From assembly GCF_002848345.1 (NCBI RefSeq), contig NZ_CP025429.1, forward strand, positions 930,001 through 994,000: a DNA stretch of 64,000 nt, given 5' to 3'. Made by a program: the position numbers and the translations under genes. Below, piece by piece: positions 1-9,933 of this stretch. The DNA comes from Chromobacterium sp. ATCC 53434. Lineage in GTDB: Bacteria; Pseudomonadota; Gammaproteobacteria; Burkholderiales; Chromobacteriaceae. The stretch's first letter is position 1. Every line of letters starts with the position of its first letter. The notes beneath the pieces were generated by a model. It did no database searches. It was not told the DNA's origin and saw only the letters and a program-made list of their open reading frames with translations.

Positions 1-1193
1 TCAATATCGAGAAAGTCGACCTGCTGTTGAACCTGGTCGGGGAATTGGTGATCACCCAGTCGATGCTGATGCAGTCCGGCAGCCAGCTCGATCCGGTGGA
101 GCACGAGCGCCTGTTGAACGGCATCAGCGCCTTGCAGCGCAATTCGCGCGAACTGCAGGAGGCGGTGATGTCGATCCGGATGACGCCGATCGCCTTCGTG
201 TTCAACCGTTTTCCGCGCGTGGTGCGCGATCTGGCCGGCCGGCTCGGCAAGAAGGTCGAGCTGAAGATGGTCGGCGAGAACACCGAGCTGGACAAGGGCT
301 TCATCGAGAAGCTGTCCGATCCGCTGACCCACTTGGTGCGCAACAGCCTGGACCATGGCATCGAATCCCCCGAGGAGCGGCAGGGCAAGGGCAAGTCGCC
401 GACCGGCAGGCTGACGCTGCGGGCCTTCCACCAGGGCGGCAGCATCGTGATCGAGGTCAGCGACGACGGCGCCGGCCTGAACCGCGACCGCATCCTGGCC
501 AAGGCGCGCGAGCGCGGCATGGCGGTGCCGGACGGCATTTCCGATCCTGAGGTGTGGGGACTGATCTTCGAGGCGGGCTTTTCCACCGCGGCCGAGGTCA
601 CCGACGTGTCCGGCCGCGGCGTCGGCATGGACGTGGTCAAGCGCAACATCCAGGACATGGGCGGCCGCATCGAGATCGATTCGATGCCGGACGTCGGCAC
701 CACGATGAGCATAAGGCTGCCGTTGACGCTGGCCATCATGGACGGCATGTCGGTGCGGGTCGGCGGCGAGATCTACGTGCTGCCGCTGGGTTTCATCCTG
801 GAGTCGCTGCAGCCGGCCCGGCGCGAGATCAAGACGGTGGCCGGCCGCGGCGAGGTGGTGCACATCCGCGGCGAATACCTGCCCATCGTCACGCTGGCGC
901 GCTATTTCGGCGTGACGGGCGCCAAGTCGGCGGCCGACGAGGGCATCCTGGTCATCGTCGAGGCCTCCGACGCCCGGGTGGCGCTGCTGGTCGACGATCT
1001 GATCGGCCAGCAGCAGTTCGTCGTCAAGAATCTGGAGACCAATTACCGCAAGGTGGACGGCTTGTCCGGCGCCACGATACTGGGAGACGGCCAGGTGGCG
1101 CTGATCCTGGACATATCAACCATCGCCCGCGCCAGTGGCGGCCAGCGGGCCGCGCAGCAGGCCGCCCAGCAGGCGGCCGGAGTAGTCGAGTGA
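1..1193 (+). CDS. cheA: chemotaxis histidine kinase CheA, C-terminal part (5' end outside window)
   Basis: CheA autophosphorylates in response to receptor signals and passes phosphate to CheY and CheB. The frame is open from base 3 at the left edge, so only about 397 residues are present: the dimerisation helix ([12 protein letters not shown]), the HATPase domain with N box [13 protein letters not shown]1 box VSDDGAGLN and G2 box [10 protein letters not shown], and the C-terminal CheW-like P5 domain ([18 protein letters not shown]). The Hpt (P1) domain with its phosphorylated histidine must lie upstream. The C-terminus ends in an Ala/Gln-rich tail. cheW follows after 20 bases, so the two are surely co-transcribed. 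All catalytic boxes visible here are intact. Confidence 0.96.
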   Translation, partial: NIEKVDLLLNLVGELVITQSMLMQSGSQLDPVEHERLLNGISALQRNSRELQEAVMSIRMTPIAFVFNRFPRVVRDLAGRLGKKVELKMVGENTELDKGFIEKLSDPLTHLVRNSLDHGIESPEERQGKGKSPTGRLTLRAFHQGGSIVIEVSDDGAGLNRDRILAKARERGMAVPDGISDPEVWGLIFEAGFSTAAEVTDVSGRGVGMDVVKRNIQDMGGRIEIDSMPDVGTTMSIRLPLTLAIMDGMSVRVGGEIYVLPLGFILESLQPARREIKTVAGRGEVVHIRGEYLPIVTLARYFGVTGAKSAADEGILVIVEASDARVALLVDDLIGQQQFVVKNLETNYRKVDGLSGATILGDGQVALILDISTIARASGGQRAAQQAAQQAAGVVE

Positions 1194-1213
1194 GCCGCCC
1201 CGAAGGGAGAGGC

Positions 1214-1711
1214 ATGCAAGGCGACAACCTGAACGACGTGCAGGCGAGGGGCGCGGCTGCGCGCGAGTTGCTGGTGTTCACGCTGGGCAGCGAAGAGTAC
1301 GGCATCGACATCCTGAAGGTGCAGGAAATCCGCGGCTACGACACGGTGACCCGCATCGCCAACGCGCCGGAGTTCATCAAGGGGGTGATCAATCTGCGCG
1401 GCAGCATCGTGCCGATTGTCGATTTGCGGCTGAAGTTCGGGCTGGGCGAGCCGCAGTACAACGAATTCACCGTGGTGATCATTCTCAACGTCAGCCAGCG
1501 GACGGTCGGTATCGTGGTGGACGGCGTGTCCGACGTGATCCAGCTGGACAAGGATTCGATGCGGGCGCCGCCGGAGTTCGGCGCCAGCGTCGACACCGCT
1601 TACATCGAGGGGCTGGGTACGGTGGAGGAGCAGATGATCATCATCGTCGATATCGAGCGGCTGATGAGCAGCGACGAGATGGCTTTGACCGATGTGGCAG
1701 CCCGGGTGTGA
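1214..1711 (+). CDS. cheW: chemotaxis coupling protein CheW
   Basis: The 165-residue protein is a single CheW domain that bridges CheA to receptors. The diagnostic stretch runs from [18 protein letters not shown] through [23 protein letters not shown] (broken here for length) to VVDGVSDVI. The ATG at 1214 is preceded by a purine-rich Shine-Dalgarno (gaagggagagg) and gives the usual CheW length; a longer in-frame extension upstream overlaps cheA and is a shadow. The gene is followed by a perfect hairpin before the receptor gene. Identification is firm. Confidence 0.96.
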   Translation: MQGDNLNDVQARGAAARELLVFTLGSEEYGIDILKVQEIRGYDTVTRIANAPEFIKGVINLRGSIVPIVDLRLKFGLGEPQYNEFTVVIILNVSQRTVGIVVDGVSDVIQLDKDSMRAPPEFGASVDTAYIEGLGTVEEQMIIIVDIERLMSSDEMALTDVAARV

Positions 1712-1712
1712 C

Positions 1713-1743
1713 GGCCGGTTCACGATCTTGTCGTGAACCGGCC
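1713..1743 (+). promoter_or_regulatory. 13-bp perfect hairpin between cheW and mcp
   Basis: A 13-bp perfect inverted repeat (ggccggttcacga / tcgtgaaccggcc) with a 5-nt loop lies between the cheW stop and the receptor gene. No U-tract follows, so it is not a standard intrinsic terminator. It could stabilise the upstream mRNA end, act as a processing site, or set the ratio of CheA/CheW to receptor. The role is inferred. Confidence 0.6.
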
Positions 1744-1775
1744 CTGAGTCCCGGACCGGAATGGGGAGACGCAAG

Positions 1776-4700
1776 ATGAGCGAGATGAAGTTCAGGCATC
1801 AGCTGGCCCTGGGGTTCGGGTTGCTGGCGGCGGCGATGGCGGCAGTCCTGTTCCTCGCGCAATCGCAGCAGCGCCGGATGCAGGGCGCCGCCGACGATTT
1901 TGTCGCCGGACAGGCGGTGCAGGTCGGCCAGCTGGCGCAGGCCAGCCGCGCCCAGGAAGCCGCCGGCCAGTTGCTGGGGCTGTTGGCCGCGCTGCAGAGC
2001 GGCAACGATCTGGCGCAGCAGCGGGCGAAGCAGCCGCAGATGGAGAACGCGCTGGACGCGGTGACCGGCCGCTTGAACGGCTTGTCGGCCCATGTGTCCA
2101 GCGACGGCAAGCCGCTGCTGGACGCCGCGCGCAATCACGACGCCGCGCTGCGCAATCAGCTGGCGGGCTATCGCCAGCTGCTGGCCGGCGGGCGCGTCGA
2201 CGAAGTGCATGGTTTCGTCGCCGCGACGCTGCTGCCGGCGGCGTTCAAATACCAGGACGCCGTCAACCAGTACGCCCGCTTCGAGGGCGAGCAGGCATTG
2301 AAGCTGACGCAGGCCGGATTCGGCGGCGCCGGCTCGGCCGGCGGCGAGCTGTGGACGGCCGGCGGCGTGCTGCTGGCCTTGGCGTTGTCCTTGCTGTGGC
2401 TGCTGGCGCGCGCGTCCGAGCGACAGTTCGGTGGCGATCCGCAGGTGCTGGCGGCGGTGCTGCGCGAGCTGGCGGACGGCGAGGTGCGCACCGAGTTCCG
2501 CGTCCGCGAAGGCGACCGGGGCAGCCCGTTCGCGCTATTGCGCGACGTGGTGGAGCGCACGCTGGAAAATCTGAGGGTGCGCAGCGCGCTGGACGTGTGC
2601 ACCACCAATGTGATGATCGCCGACGCCGAGCACCGGGTGGTGTACGCCAACCGGGCGGTGCTGGACATGTTCCAGCAGGCCGAGGCCGACATCCGCCGCG
2701 ATCTGCCGCAGTTTTCCGCCAGGGGGATTCTGGGCAGCAGCATAGACGATTTCCACCGCAACCCGGCGTATCAGCGCGGCCTGTTGCAACAGGTGAGGAG
2801 CACCCACCGCAGCGCCATCCAGGTCGGCGGCCGCACGTTCAGCCTGGTGCTGACGCCCATCGTCGACCGGCAGAATCGCTCGCTGGGCGCGGTGGTCGAG
2901 TGGGTGGACGCCACCGGCGAGCTGGAGCAGAAGGCTGCCGAGGAGGCGAGGCTGGCCGAGGACAGGCGCGCGGCGGCGGAGAACGCGCGGATACGCAGCG
3001 CGCTGGACGTGTGCACCACCAATGTGATGATCGCCGACGAGGACCATCGCATCATCTACACCAACCAGGCGGTGCTGGAAATGTTCCGTCAGGCCGAGGC
3101 CGACATTCGCCGCGACATCCCGCGTTTTTCCTCGTCCAGCCTGCTGGGCGCCAGCATAGACGATTTCCATCGCAATCCGACCTACCAGCACGGCCTGCTG
3201 CGGCAGGTGCGCGGCACGCACCGCTCGGCCATCAATGTCGGCGGCCGCACCTTCGGCCTGATCCTGACGCCGATACTCGGCGCCAAGGGCGATCGGCTCG
3301 GCGACGTGGTCGAATGGCAGGACAATACCGAGATGCTGCGGCTGCAGGGCGAGGCGGAGCAGCGCGCCGAGCAGGAACGCCGGCTGGCGGCGGAGAACGC
3401 GCGGATACGCAGCGCGCTCGACGTGTGCACCACCAATGTGATGATCGCCGACGAAAGCCACCACATCATCTACGCCAACCAGTCGGTGCTGAGGATGTTC
3501 CAGCGCGCCGAGGCCGACATCCGCCGCGACATCCCGCGCTTTTCCTCGTCCAGTCTGCTGGGCAGCAAGATCGACGATTTCCACCAGAATCCGTCCTACC
3601 AGCACGGCGTGCTGCAGCAGGTCAGGGAAACCCACCGCTCGACGATAGGCGTGGGCGGCCGCACCTTCGGCCTGATCCTGTCGCCTATCATCAACGCCCA
3701 GGGCGAGCGGCTGGGGGCGGTGGTGGAGTGGCAGGACAATACCGAGGCGCTGCGGCAGCAGAGCGAAAACGAGGCCCGCGCGGCCGAGGAGCGCCGCGTC
3801 GCCGGCGAGAACGCGCGGATACGCAGCGCGCTGGACAATTGCACCACCAATGTGATGATCGCCGACAACGATCGCACCATCATTTATATGAACCACAGCG
3901 TCACCGACATGCTGCGCGGCGTGGAGCTGGACCTGCGCAAGGAACTGCCCAACTTCGACGTGCGCCGGCTGATCGGCGCAACCATAGACGACTTCCATAA
4001 GAACCCGGCGCATCAGCGCGAGCTGCTGGCGAACCTGCGCTCCACCTATCGTACCGAGATCTCGGTCGGCGGACGCATCTTCGCGCTGGTGGCCAATCCG
4101 GTGTTCGATTCCGACGGCGGCCGGCTGGGCTCGGTGGTGGAGTGGAAGGACCGCACCGGCGAGGTGCAGATCGAGCACGAGGTGGCCGAGATCGTCCGCG
4201 CCGCTTCCGCCGGCGAGTTCGGCAAGCGCATCGAGGTGGACGGCAAGCAGGGCTTCTTCAAGCTGCTCGGCGACGGCGTCAACCAGTTGCTGGGCGTGAC
4301 CAGCCGGGGGCTGGGCGATATCGCCGGCGTGCTCGGCGCGCTGGCCAAGGGCGATTTGACCAAGACCATCAGCGCCGACTACGAAGGCCTGTTCGGCCAA
4401 TTGAAGACCGACAGCAACGCCACGGTGGAGCGGCTGAAGGAGATCGTCGCCAATATCAAGGACTCCACCGACGCGATCAACACCGCGGCCAAGGAGATCG
4501 CCGCCGGCAACGCCAATCTGTCCGGCCGCACCGAGCAGCAGGCGGCCAGTCTGGAGGAGACGGCGTCCAGCATGGAGGAGATCACCAGCACGGTGAAGCA
4601 GAACGCCGAAAACGCCAAGAAGGCCAATTCGCTGGCCACCGGCGCGTCGGACATCGCCGCCCGCGGCGGCAAGGTGGTCGGCGATGTGGTGTCGACGATG

Positions 4701-5402
4701 AACGAGATCAACGAGAGCGCCAAGAAGATCGTCGACATCATCAGCGTGATCGACGGCATCGCCTTCCAGACCAATATCCTGGCGCTGAACGCCGCGGTGG
4801 AGGCGGCGCGCGCCGGTGAGCAGGGCCGGGGCTTCGCGGTGGTGGCCAGCGAGGTGCGCAATCTGGCGCAACGCTCGGCGGCGGCGGCCAAGGAGATCAA
4901 GTCGCTGATCGGCAACTCGGTGGACAAGGTGGAGTCGGGCAGCCGGCTGGTCGACGAGGCCGGCCGCACGATGAACGAGATCGTGGTGTCGATTCGCCGC
5001 GTCGCCGACATCATGAGCGATATCTCGGCGGCCTCGGCCGAGCAGAGCTCCGGCATCGAGCAGGTGAATCTGGCGGTGACCCAGATGGACGAGGGCACCC
5101 AGAAGAACGCGGCGCTGGTCGAGGAAGCCGCGGCCGCGGCCGAGTCGCTGGAGGAACAGGCCCGCTATCTGGCCGACGCGGTGGCCGTGTTCAAGCTGGA
5201 CGAAAAGCTGCTGCACGGCAAGCCGCCGACGCACCGGGGCGCGCCGGCGGTCCACGCGCCGGCCGGCCATGGCGCGGCCAGCGCGCTGGCGCAGGCGTCC
5301 CGGAGCGGCGACCATGCCGGCAGCTACCAGATCAAGCCGAAGGCGATAGAGCCCATCCGTCCGCAGGGCGATTCCGGCGACGGGGCGTGGGAGGAGTTCT
5401 GA
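1776..5402 (+). CDS. methyl-accepting chemotaxis protein with four tandem PAS units
   Basis: This 1208-residue receptor has TM1 at about 10-28, a short periplasmic region, TM2 at about 190-212, then four near-identical PAS units beginning at residues 269, 407, 545 and 683, a HAMP-like linker, and the signalling hairpin with tip around [20 protein letters not shown] near residue 990. The last residues are GAWEEF, a WxxF-type pentapeptide tether for CheR/CheB. Each PAS unit shares [12 protein letters not shown] ([12 protein letters not shown] in the fourth) and IDDFH. Typical MCPs are 500-700 residues. ATG 1776 is preferred over in-frame ATG 1761 because gggga at 1763-1767 gives a Shine-Dalgarno. 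The ligand is unknown; multiple PAS domains suggest internal redox, gas or small-molecule sensing (inference). Confidence 0.95.
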   Translation: MSEMKFRHQLALGFGLLAAAMAAVLFLAQSQQRRMQGAADDFVAGQAVQVGQLAQASRAQEAAGQLLGLLAALQSGNDLAQQRAKQPQMENALDAVTGRLNGLSAHVSSDGKPLLDAARNHDAALRNQLAGYRQLLAGGRVDEVHGFVAATLLPAAFKYQDAVNQYARFEGEQALKLTQAGFGGAGSAGGELWTAGGVLLALALSLLWLLARASERQFGGDPQVLAAVLRELADGEVRTEFRVREGDRGSPFALLRDVVERTLENLRVRSALDVCTTNVMIADAEHRVVYANRAVLDMFQQAEADIRRDLPQFSARGILGSSIDDFHRNPAYQRGLLQQVRSTHRSAIQVGGRTFSLVLTPIVDRQNRSLGAVVEWVDATGELEQKAAEEARLAEDRRAAAENARIRSALDVCTTNVMIADEDHRIIYTNQAVLEMFRQAEADIRRDIPRFSSSSLLGASIDDFHRNPTYQHGLLRQVRGTHRSAINVGGRTFGLILTPILGAKGDRLGDVVEWQDNTEMLRLQGEAEQRAEQERRLAAENARIRSALDVCTTNVMIADESHHIIYANQSVLRMFQRAEADIRRDIPRFSSSSLLGSKIDDFHQNPSYQHGVLQQVRETHRSTIGVGGRTFGLILSPIINAQGERLGAVVEWQDNTEALRQQSENEARAAEERRVAGENARIRSALDNCTTNVMIADNDRTIIYMNHSVTDMLRGVELDLRKELPNFDVRRLIGATIDDFHKNPAHQRELLANLRSTYRTEISVGGRIFALVANPVFDSDGGRLGSVVEWKDRTGEVQIEHEVAEIVRAASAGEFGKRIEVDGKQGFFKLLGDGVNQLLGVTSRGLGDIAGVLGALAKGDLTKTISADYEGLFGQLKTDSNATVERLKEIVANIKDSTDAINTAAKEIAAGNANLSGRTEQQAASLEETASSMEEITSTVKQNAENAKKANSLATGASDIAARGGKVVGDVVSTMNEINESAKKIVDIISVIDGIAFQTNILALNAAVEAARAGEQGRGFAVVASEVRNLAQRSAAAAKEIKSLIGNSVDKVESGSRLVDEAGRTMNEIVVSIRRVADIMSDISAASAEQSSGIEQVNLAVTQMDEGTQKNAALVEEAAAAAESLEEQARYLADAVAVFKLDEKLLHGKPPTHRGAPAVHAPAGHGAASALAQASRSGDHAGSYQIKPKAIEPIRPQGDSGDGAWEEF
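2580..4235 (+). repeat. four in-phase tandem 414-bp PAS-encoding repeats
   Basis: The same codons recur at 2580, 2994, 3408 and 3822, an exact 414-bp (138-codon) period with no indel. A core of about 25 bases coding for TTNVMIAD is identical in all four units. Units 2 and 3 are most alike (both encode RFSSSSLLG), and unit 4 is the most diverged. This shows successive in-frame duplication inside the receptor gene. Confidence 0.95.
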
Positions 5403-5426
5403 CGGAAAGGGCGGCGGGAGTCGGAT

Positions 5427-6272
5427 ATGGCGGAAGAGGCGGGGCTCAGCTTCACCAAGAGCGATTTCAAGCGCGTCAGGGACATGTTGTACCAGCGGGT
5501 AGGCATATCGCTGAACGACTCCAAGACCCACATGGCCTACGCCAGGCTGGCCAAGCGGGTGCGTTCGCGCGGACTGCGCAGTTTTTCCGATTATCTGGAT
5601 CTGCTGCAGCATGGCGGCGAGGTCGAGGAGTGGCAGAACTTCATCAATGCGCTGACCACCAATCTGACCTCCTTCTTCCGCGAGTCGCACCATTTCGACC
5701 TGCTGCGCGACCATGCCGGCCGGCATCGCCGCGCCGGCGAAACGTTCCGGGTATGGAGTTCCGCCTCCTCCACCGGCGAGGAGCCGTACTCGATCGCGAT
5801 CACGTTGCTGGAGGTCTGGAACGAACCCGGCGGCGGCGATTTCGAACTGGCGGCGTCCGATATCGACACCAATGTGCTGCAGCACGCGGCGCGCGGCGTC
5901 TACGGCCTCGAGCGGGTCGAAAAAGTGCCGGCTCCGCTGCTGCGGCGTTATTTCGACCGCGGAACCGGCGGCAACGAGGGCAAGGTCAGGCTGAAGGCCA
6001 AGGTGCGCAACGCCTTGTCGTTCTTCCAGTTCAATCTGGTGGCGCCGGTCTGGCCCGACATCGGCGTGTTCGACGTGATCTTCTGCCGCAATGTGCTGAT
6101 CTATTTCGATCGCGCCACCCAGGCGGAAATACTGGCCAAGATGGAAACGCGCCTGAAGCCTGACGGGATGCTGCTGCTCGGGCATTCGGAGAACATCATG
6201 CATTTGACCGACGCCTTCGCCGCCTGCGGCCGGACGGCCTACCGCCTGGCCCGCGACGGCGGCGGGGAGTAG
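5427..6272 (+). CDS. cheR: chemotaxis protein methyltransferase CheR
   Basis: CheR methylates receptor glutamates with S-adenosylmethionine. The 281-residue protein has the helical N-terminal domain (residues about 1-75) and the SAM-binding domain with [16 protein letters not shown] near residue 110, [11 protein letters not shown], and FCRNVLIYF near residue 215. Length is normal for the family. It starts 24 bases after the receptor stop with a purine-rich Shine-Dalgarno. The receptor's WEEF tail is the expected docking site for the beta-subdomain of this enzyme. Confidence 0.96.
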   Translation: MAEEAGLSFTKSDFKRVRDMLYQRVGISLNDSKTHMAYARLAKRVRSRGLRSFSDYLDLLQHGGEVEEWQNFINALTTNLTSFFRESHHFDLLRDHAGRHRRAGETFRVWSSASSTGEEPYSIAITLLEVWNEPGGGDFELAASDIDTNVLQHAARGVYGLERVEKVPAPLLRRYFDRGTGGNEGKVRLKAKVRNALSFFQFNLVAPVWPDIGVFDVIFCRNVLIYFDRATQAEILAKMETRLKPDGMLLLGHSENIMHLTDAFAACGRTAYRLARDGGGE

Positions 6273-6277
6273 TGGCG

Positions 6278-7351
6278 ATGGCGGAGCAGAGGAAGATCCG
6301 GGTGGTGGTGGTCGACGATTCGGCGCTGATACGCAATCTGCTGACCACCATCGTCAACGAGGCGCCGGACATGGAGGTGGTGGCGACCGCCTCCGATCCG
6401 CTGATCGCCCGCGAGCGCATACGCGAGACCAGCCCGGACGTGGTGACGCTGGATGTCGAGATGCCGCGGATGGACGGCCTGGAATTTCTGCGCCGGTTGA
6501 TGAGGCTGAAACCGACCCCGGTGCTGATGATCTCGTCGCTGACCGAGACCGGTTCCGAGACCGCGCTGGCGGCGCTGGAGATCGGCGCGGTCGATTTCGT
6601 GCACAAGCCCAGCGAGGACGTGTCGCGGCGCATGCAGGAATATGCCGACGAGATCCGCGACAAGCTGAGAATGGCGGCGGCGGCCCGACTGCGCCAGCCG
6701 CAGCGTTTCCGCCAGCCGCCACCGGCCGGGCGCGTCGTCGTCAGCGCGGGCTGGCGGCGCAACGCGATGGTGTTCGTCGGCGCCTCCACCGGCGGCACCG
6801 AGGCGATCAAGGACTTCCTGTCCGGCATGCCGGCCGACGGCCCGCCTATCCTGATCGTCCAGCACATGCCGGAGCATTTCACCTTCACCTTCGCCGCGCG
6901 GCTGGACAAGCTGTGTCCGATGCGGGTGAAGGAGGCGGAAGACGGCGAGCCGGTCCGGGCCGGGGTCGCCTATATCGCGCCGGGGCATTCGCATATGCGG
7001 GTCAGGCCGGGAAGCGCCGGCGCCTATCTGATCGCGCTGGACCAGGGAGAGCCGGTCAACCGCCATCGCCCGGCGGTGGACCCCTTGTTCGACTCCGCCG
7101 CCGACCATCTGGGCAAGGACGCCATCGGCGTGATCCTGACCGGAATGGGACGGGACGGCGCCGAGGGCATGCTGAGGATGCGCAATGCCGGGGCGCTGAC
7201 CTTTGGCCAGGACGAGGCCAGCTGCGTGGTGTACGGCATGCCTCGCGAGGCGTTCCGGCTGGGCGCGGTGATGCATGTCCATCCGCTGGGCAGATTGGCG
7301 GCCAAGGTGGTCGAATGCCTGCAGAGCCAGGCGGAAAGGGTGGGCCCATGA
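6278..7351 (+). CDS. cheB: chemotaxis response regulator methylesterase/glutaminase CheB
   Basis: CheB removes receptor methyl groups and deamidates receptor glutamines when phosphorylated by CheA. The receiver domain has acidic pair D13-D14, phospho-acceptor D59 ([13 protein letters not shown]) and K in VHKPSED. The C-terminal esterase has the Ser-His-Asp triad in [10 protein letters not shown] (about residue 170), QHMPEHFT (about 196) and [12 protein letters not shown] (about 290). ATG 6278 is chosen over GTG 6272 because the Shine-Dalgarno ggcggggag sits 8 bases before it. Its stop overlaps the start of cheD (ATGA), implying translational coupling. Confidence 0.96.
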   Translation: MAEQRKIRVVVVDDSALIRNLLTTIVNEAPDMEVVATASDPLIARERIRETSPDVVTLDVEMPRMDGLEFLRRLMRLKPTPVLMISSLTETGSETALAALEIGAVDFVHKPSEDVSRRMQEYADEIRDKLRMAAAARLRQPQRFRQPPPAGRVVVSAGWRRNAMVFVGASTGGTEAIKDFLSGMPADGPPILIVQHMPEHFTFTFAARLDKLCPMRVKEAEDGEPVRAGVAYIAPGHSHMRVRPGSAGAYLIALDQGEPVNRHRPAVDPLFDSAADHLGKDAIGVILTGMGRDGAEGMLRMRNAGALTFGQDEASCVVYGMPREAFRLGAVMHVHPLGRLAAKVVECLQSQAERVGP

Positions 7352-7953
7352 GCGATGCAGGCATGCCGAACAGCCACCAGTATTTCGACAAGCATTTCCA
7401 GATGACGGCGGTCAAGGTGTTTCCCGGCGAGTTCCACGCGACTGATCAGCCACGCTTGTTGGTGACGCTGCTGGGTTCGTGCGTGGCGGTCTGCCTGAGC
7501 GACCGGCTGTCCGGCGTGGCCGGCATGAATCATTTCCTGCTGCCGGAAGGCTCGCTCGACCTGGGCTCCGGCGCTTCCGCCGCCCGCTTTGGCGTCAACG
7601 CGATGGAGTTGCTGATCACCGACATGCAGAAGCTCGGCGCGATGCGGCATAGACTGGAGGCCAAGATCTTCGGCGCCGGCAATGTGCTGGACGGCATGAC
7701 GGTGGTCAACGTTGGCGAGCGCAACACCCACTTCATTCGCGGCTATCTGGCCAACGAACAGATTCCCGTCCTGGCCGAGGACCTGTTGGGCGATTGCGCG
7801 CGCAAGGTCTATTTTTTCACCAACACCGGCAAGGTGCTGATCAAGAAGCTCAAGCGCAGCAGCGGCGCGATCAAGGAGGAGATGCCTTATCGCGGCCGCA
7901 TCCTGGAGCAGAACGAGGGCGCCAAGACCGGTGATATCGATTTGTTTATTTAG
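7348..7953 (+). CDS. cheD: chemoreceptor glutamine deamidase CheD
   Basis: CheD deamidates specific receptor glutamines and in other species modulates the CheC or CheB branch. The 201-residue protein carries the catalytic cysteine in [10 protein letters not shown] (about residue 44), the catalytic histidine in GMNHFLLP, and the FGAGNVLDG strand. The ATG overlaps the cheB stop by four bases. The tail after about residue 165 ([14 protein letters not shown]) is basic and longer than in minimal CheD proteins. There is no cheC nearby, so CheD probably acts directly on receptors. Confidence 0.95.
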   Translation: MSDAGMPNSHQYFDKHFQMTAVKVFPGEFHATDQPRLLVTLLGSCVAVCLSDRLSGVAGMNHFLLPEGSLDLGSGASAARFGVNAMELLITDMQKLGAMRHRLEAKIFGAGNVLDGMTVVNVGERNTHFIRGYLANEQIPVLAEDLLGDCARKVYFFTNTGKVLIKKLKRSSGAIKEEMPYRGRILEQNEGAKTGDIDLFI

Positions 7954-7984
7954 CCAAGGCGCGCTGGCGCCGGAGGAGGGGGCA

Positions 7985-8278
7985 ATGGCGGGATTTTCCG
8001 CGTCGAAGCGCCGCGCGCTGGCGGGCCTGGCGGCCGGCTGCATCGGCGGCTGCGCCATGCACGGCGTCGCTTTCGTCACGCCGGGCGAGACGGTGCGGCC
8101 GGTCGAGGTTTCCGAGCAGCGGCTGGTGTACGAATATGCCCACGTCTACGGCGGCGAGCTGTCCGAAGCCGGCAAGCGCGCCGATGTCGCGTGCGGCGTC
8201 TCCGGCAGGCACGCCGTCTTGCTGCAGGTGGAAAAACGGGACGCCGAGCGCAGCCGGGCGGTGTTCCGCTGCCAATGA
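7985..8278 (+). CDS. small predicted lipoprotein, function unknown
   Basis: This 97-residue ORF lies 31 bases after cheD and has a very strong Shine-Dalgarno (ggaggaggggg) before ATG 7985. The N-terminus MAGFSASKRRALAGLAAGC has a basic n-region and short hydrophobic core; the lipobox could be LAAGC or CIGGC, so processing at Cys is plausible but the site is ambiguous. The rest (YEYAHVYGGELSEAG, then a Val/Arg-rich tail) matches nothing I recognise. Position and spacing suggest it is the last gene of the chemotaxis operon. Confidence 0.7.
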   Translation: MAGFSASKRRALAGLAAGCIGGCAMHGVAFVTPGETVRPVEVSEQRLVYEYAHVYGGELSEAGKRADVACGVSGRHAVLLQVEKRDAERSRAVFRCQ

Positions 8279-8334
8279 GGGCCGCGAACGCCGAGCCAGG
8301 GCGCGCCGACGCCGACCGGACGGAGGCGCGGCCG

Positions 8335-8658
8335 CTAGCGCTCCAGATACTTCAGCTTGTCCTTGACCTCGGCCCAGTCGGCGTGGTCCGGCAGCGGATC
8401 AACGCGCTCGACGATGCTGGGCCAGTTCTTCGCCAACTCGGCGTTGAGCTCGAGGAAGCCTTCCTGTCCCTTGGGCACGTCGTCTTCGGAATAGATGGCG
8501 CCTATCGGGCATTCCGGCACGCACAAGGAGCAGTCTATGCACTCGTCCGGGTCTATCACCAGGAAGTTCGGGCCTTCCCGGAAGCAATCCACCGGGCAGA
8601 CTTCCACGCAGTCGGTGTATTTGCATTTGATACAGGCATCGGTTACAACGTACGTCAT
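8335..8658 (-). CDS. fdxA: 7Fe-8S ferredoxin FdxA
   Basis: The 107-residue protein is a low-potential electron carrier. [20 protein letters not shown] and CPVDCFREG supply one cluster's cysteines and [18 protein letters not shown] the other; the arrangement C-x7-C plus a regular CxxCxxC...CP motif is that of the [3Fe-4S][4Fe-4S] FdxA type, with the usual C-terminal extension. It is convergent with the chemotaxis operon and divergent from gluQ, so it is probably monocistronic. A purine-rich Shine-Dalgarno (agaaggg) precedes the start. Confidence 0.95.
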   Translation of the reverse strand: MTYVVTDACIKCKYTDCVEVCPVDCFREGPNFLVIDPDECIDCSLCVPECPIGAIYSEDDVPKGQEGFLELNAELAKNWPSIVERVDPLPDHADWAEVKDKLKYLER

Positions 8659-8752
8659 TCGTCTACCCTTCTAAAGCTGGATCGTGGTTCGGGATTACCG
8701 TCATTTTAGCGGCAATTCGCCGATTCCGTCGGATTCGGCAGCCTTGAACCCG

Positions 8753-9649
8753 ATGTCTTATCCCTCGTACCGGGGCCGTTTCGCGCCCAGTCCCACCGGC
8801 CTGTTGCACGCAGGCTCGCTCAGCACCGCCGTCGGCAGCTATCTGGAAGCGCGCAGCCGCGGGGGCCAGTGGCTGCTGCGGATGGAGGACCTGGATCCGC
8901 CGCGCGAAGTGCCCGGCGCAGCCGCCGACATCCTGCGCACGCTGGAGGCCTTCGGCTTCGAGTGGGATGGCGAGGTGGTTTACCAGAGCCGGCGCCATCC
9001 ACTGTACCGCGAAGCGTTGAACCGTTTGATCGATGCCGGCCATGCCTATGGCTGTTGCTGCACCCGCAAGGAGATCGCCGAGCGCGCTCGGCGCGGGCTG
9101 GACGGCCATGTCTATCCGGGAACCTGCCGCAACGGCTGCCCGGATGGCCGCGCAGGCCGGGCCTGGCGCTTGCGGGTCGGGGAGGGGGAGCGCGTGCTGC
9201 GCGACCGGCTGCAGGGCGAGTATGGCCAGAACCTGGCGCGCGACATCGGCGATTTCGTGCTGCTGCGCGCCGACGGCTTCTGGGCCTATCAGCTGGCGGT
9301 GGTGGTCGACGACGCCGAGCAGGGCGTCACCGACATCGTCCGCGGCGCCGACCTTCTGGTGTCGACGCCGAGGCAGCTCGCCGTCTACGACGCGCTGGGC
9401 CGGGAAGCGCCGGGCTATTGCCATCTGCCGGTGCTGACCAATGCCGCCGGCGAAAAACTGTCCAAGCAGACGCTGGCGCCGGCGATAGGCGTAGACGACG
9501 CCGCGCGCTGCCTGCGCGGCGCGCTGGCGCGGCTGGGGCACGCGCCGCCGGCCGAGTGCGGCGATCTGGCCGAGCTGTGGCGCTGGGCCGTCGCCAACTG
9601 GTCGCTGTCCCGCGTGCCGCGCGGTCCGCTGCTGGCGGCGTCCGATTGA
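8753..9649 (+). CDS. gluQ: glutamyl-Q tRNA(Asp) synthetase
   Basis: GluQ-RS attaches glutamate to queuosine at position 34 of tRNA-Asp. The 298-residue protein is a truncated glutamyl-tRNA synthetase catalytic core: [17 protein letters not shown] contains the HIGH-type motif, CCCTRKEI and the downstream cysteines form the zinc site, and KLSKQTLAP is the KMSKS-type loop. No anticodon-binding domain follows, which separates it from gltX. ATG 8753 gives the conserved start; a GTG at 8684 would overlap the fdxA promoter region. E. coli has dksA upstream of this gene; here the neighbour is fdxA. Confidence 0.93.
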   Translation: MSYPSYRGRFAPSPTGLLHAGSLSTAVGSYLEARSRGGQWLLRMEDLDPPREVPGAAADILRTLEAFGFEWDGEVVYQSRRHPLYREALNRLIDAGHAYGCCCTRKEIAERARRGLDGHVYPGTCRNGCPDGRAGRAWRLRVGEGERVLRDRLQGEYGQNLARDIGDFVLLRADGFWAYQLAVVVDDAEQGVTDIVRGADLLVSTPRQLAVYDALGREAPGYCHLPVLTNAAGEKLSKQTLAPAIGVDDAARCLRGALARLGHAPPAECGDLAELWRWAVANWSLSRVPRGPLLAASD

Positions 9650-9690
9650 TTCCATCCGCAAGCTGAATGGCATAAGTTGCTGGCGCCGCA

Positions 9691-9712
9691 CGATTTTTTT
9701 TAAAAAAAATCG
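9691..9712. repeat. 22-bp perfect palindrome with T8A8 core
   Basis: The sequence is cga, eight T, eight A, tcg, a perfect palindrome. The region 9650-9933 between gluQ and the permease otherwise holds no gene I can support. The palindrome can act as an intrinsic terminator-like element for gluQ, or as a bent, stiff A-tract element in front of the permease. No clear promoter hexamers were found beside it. Confidence 0.6.
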
Positions 9713-9933
9713 CCGATGCGACATGTTTTTACGTCAAAACTGTGTTTTAATGCGCCCTTTTTTTCGACGCGGCAGCAGGCGCCAAGCGCCGCCGGCCGGC
9801 CGGATGTTCCGGTTTCGTCTATCGTGAAGCCAGCGGCGCGAGCCGGCTGGCGCTGTTTGCCACTTCCCGCATGTTTGACGCCAGGCCCGGCCGCCTGGCG
9901 CGCGATGCTTTCGTTCGCGACGGAGAATCAGGT

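Noticed and set aside
2535..6203. Minus-strand open frame of more than 1200 codons opposite the receptor and cheR
   Set aside because: It is antisense to well supported genes, has repetitive His/Gln/Arg-rich sequence, and arises from the high GC content and the PAS repeats.
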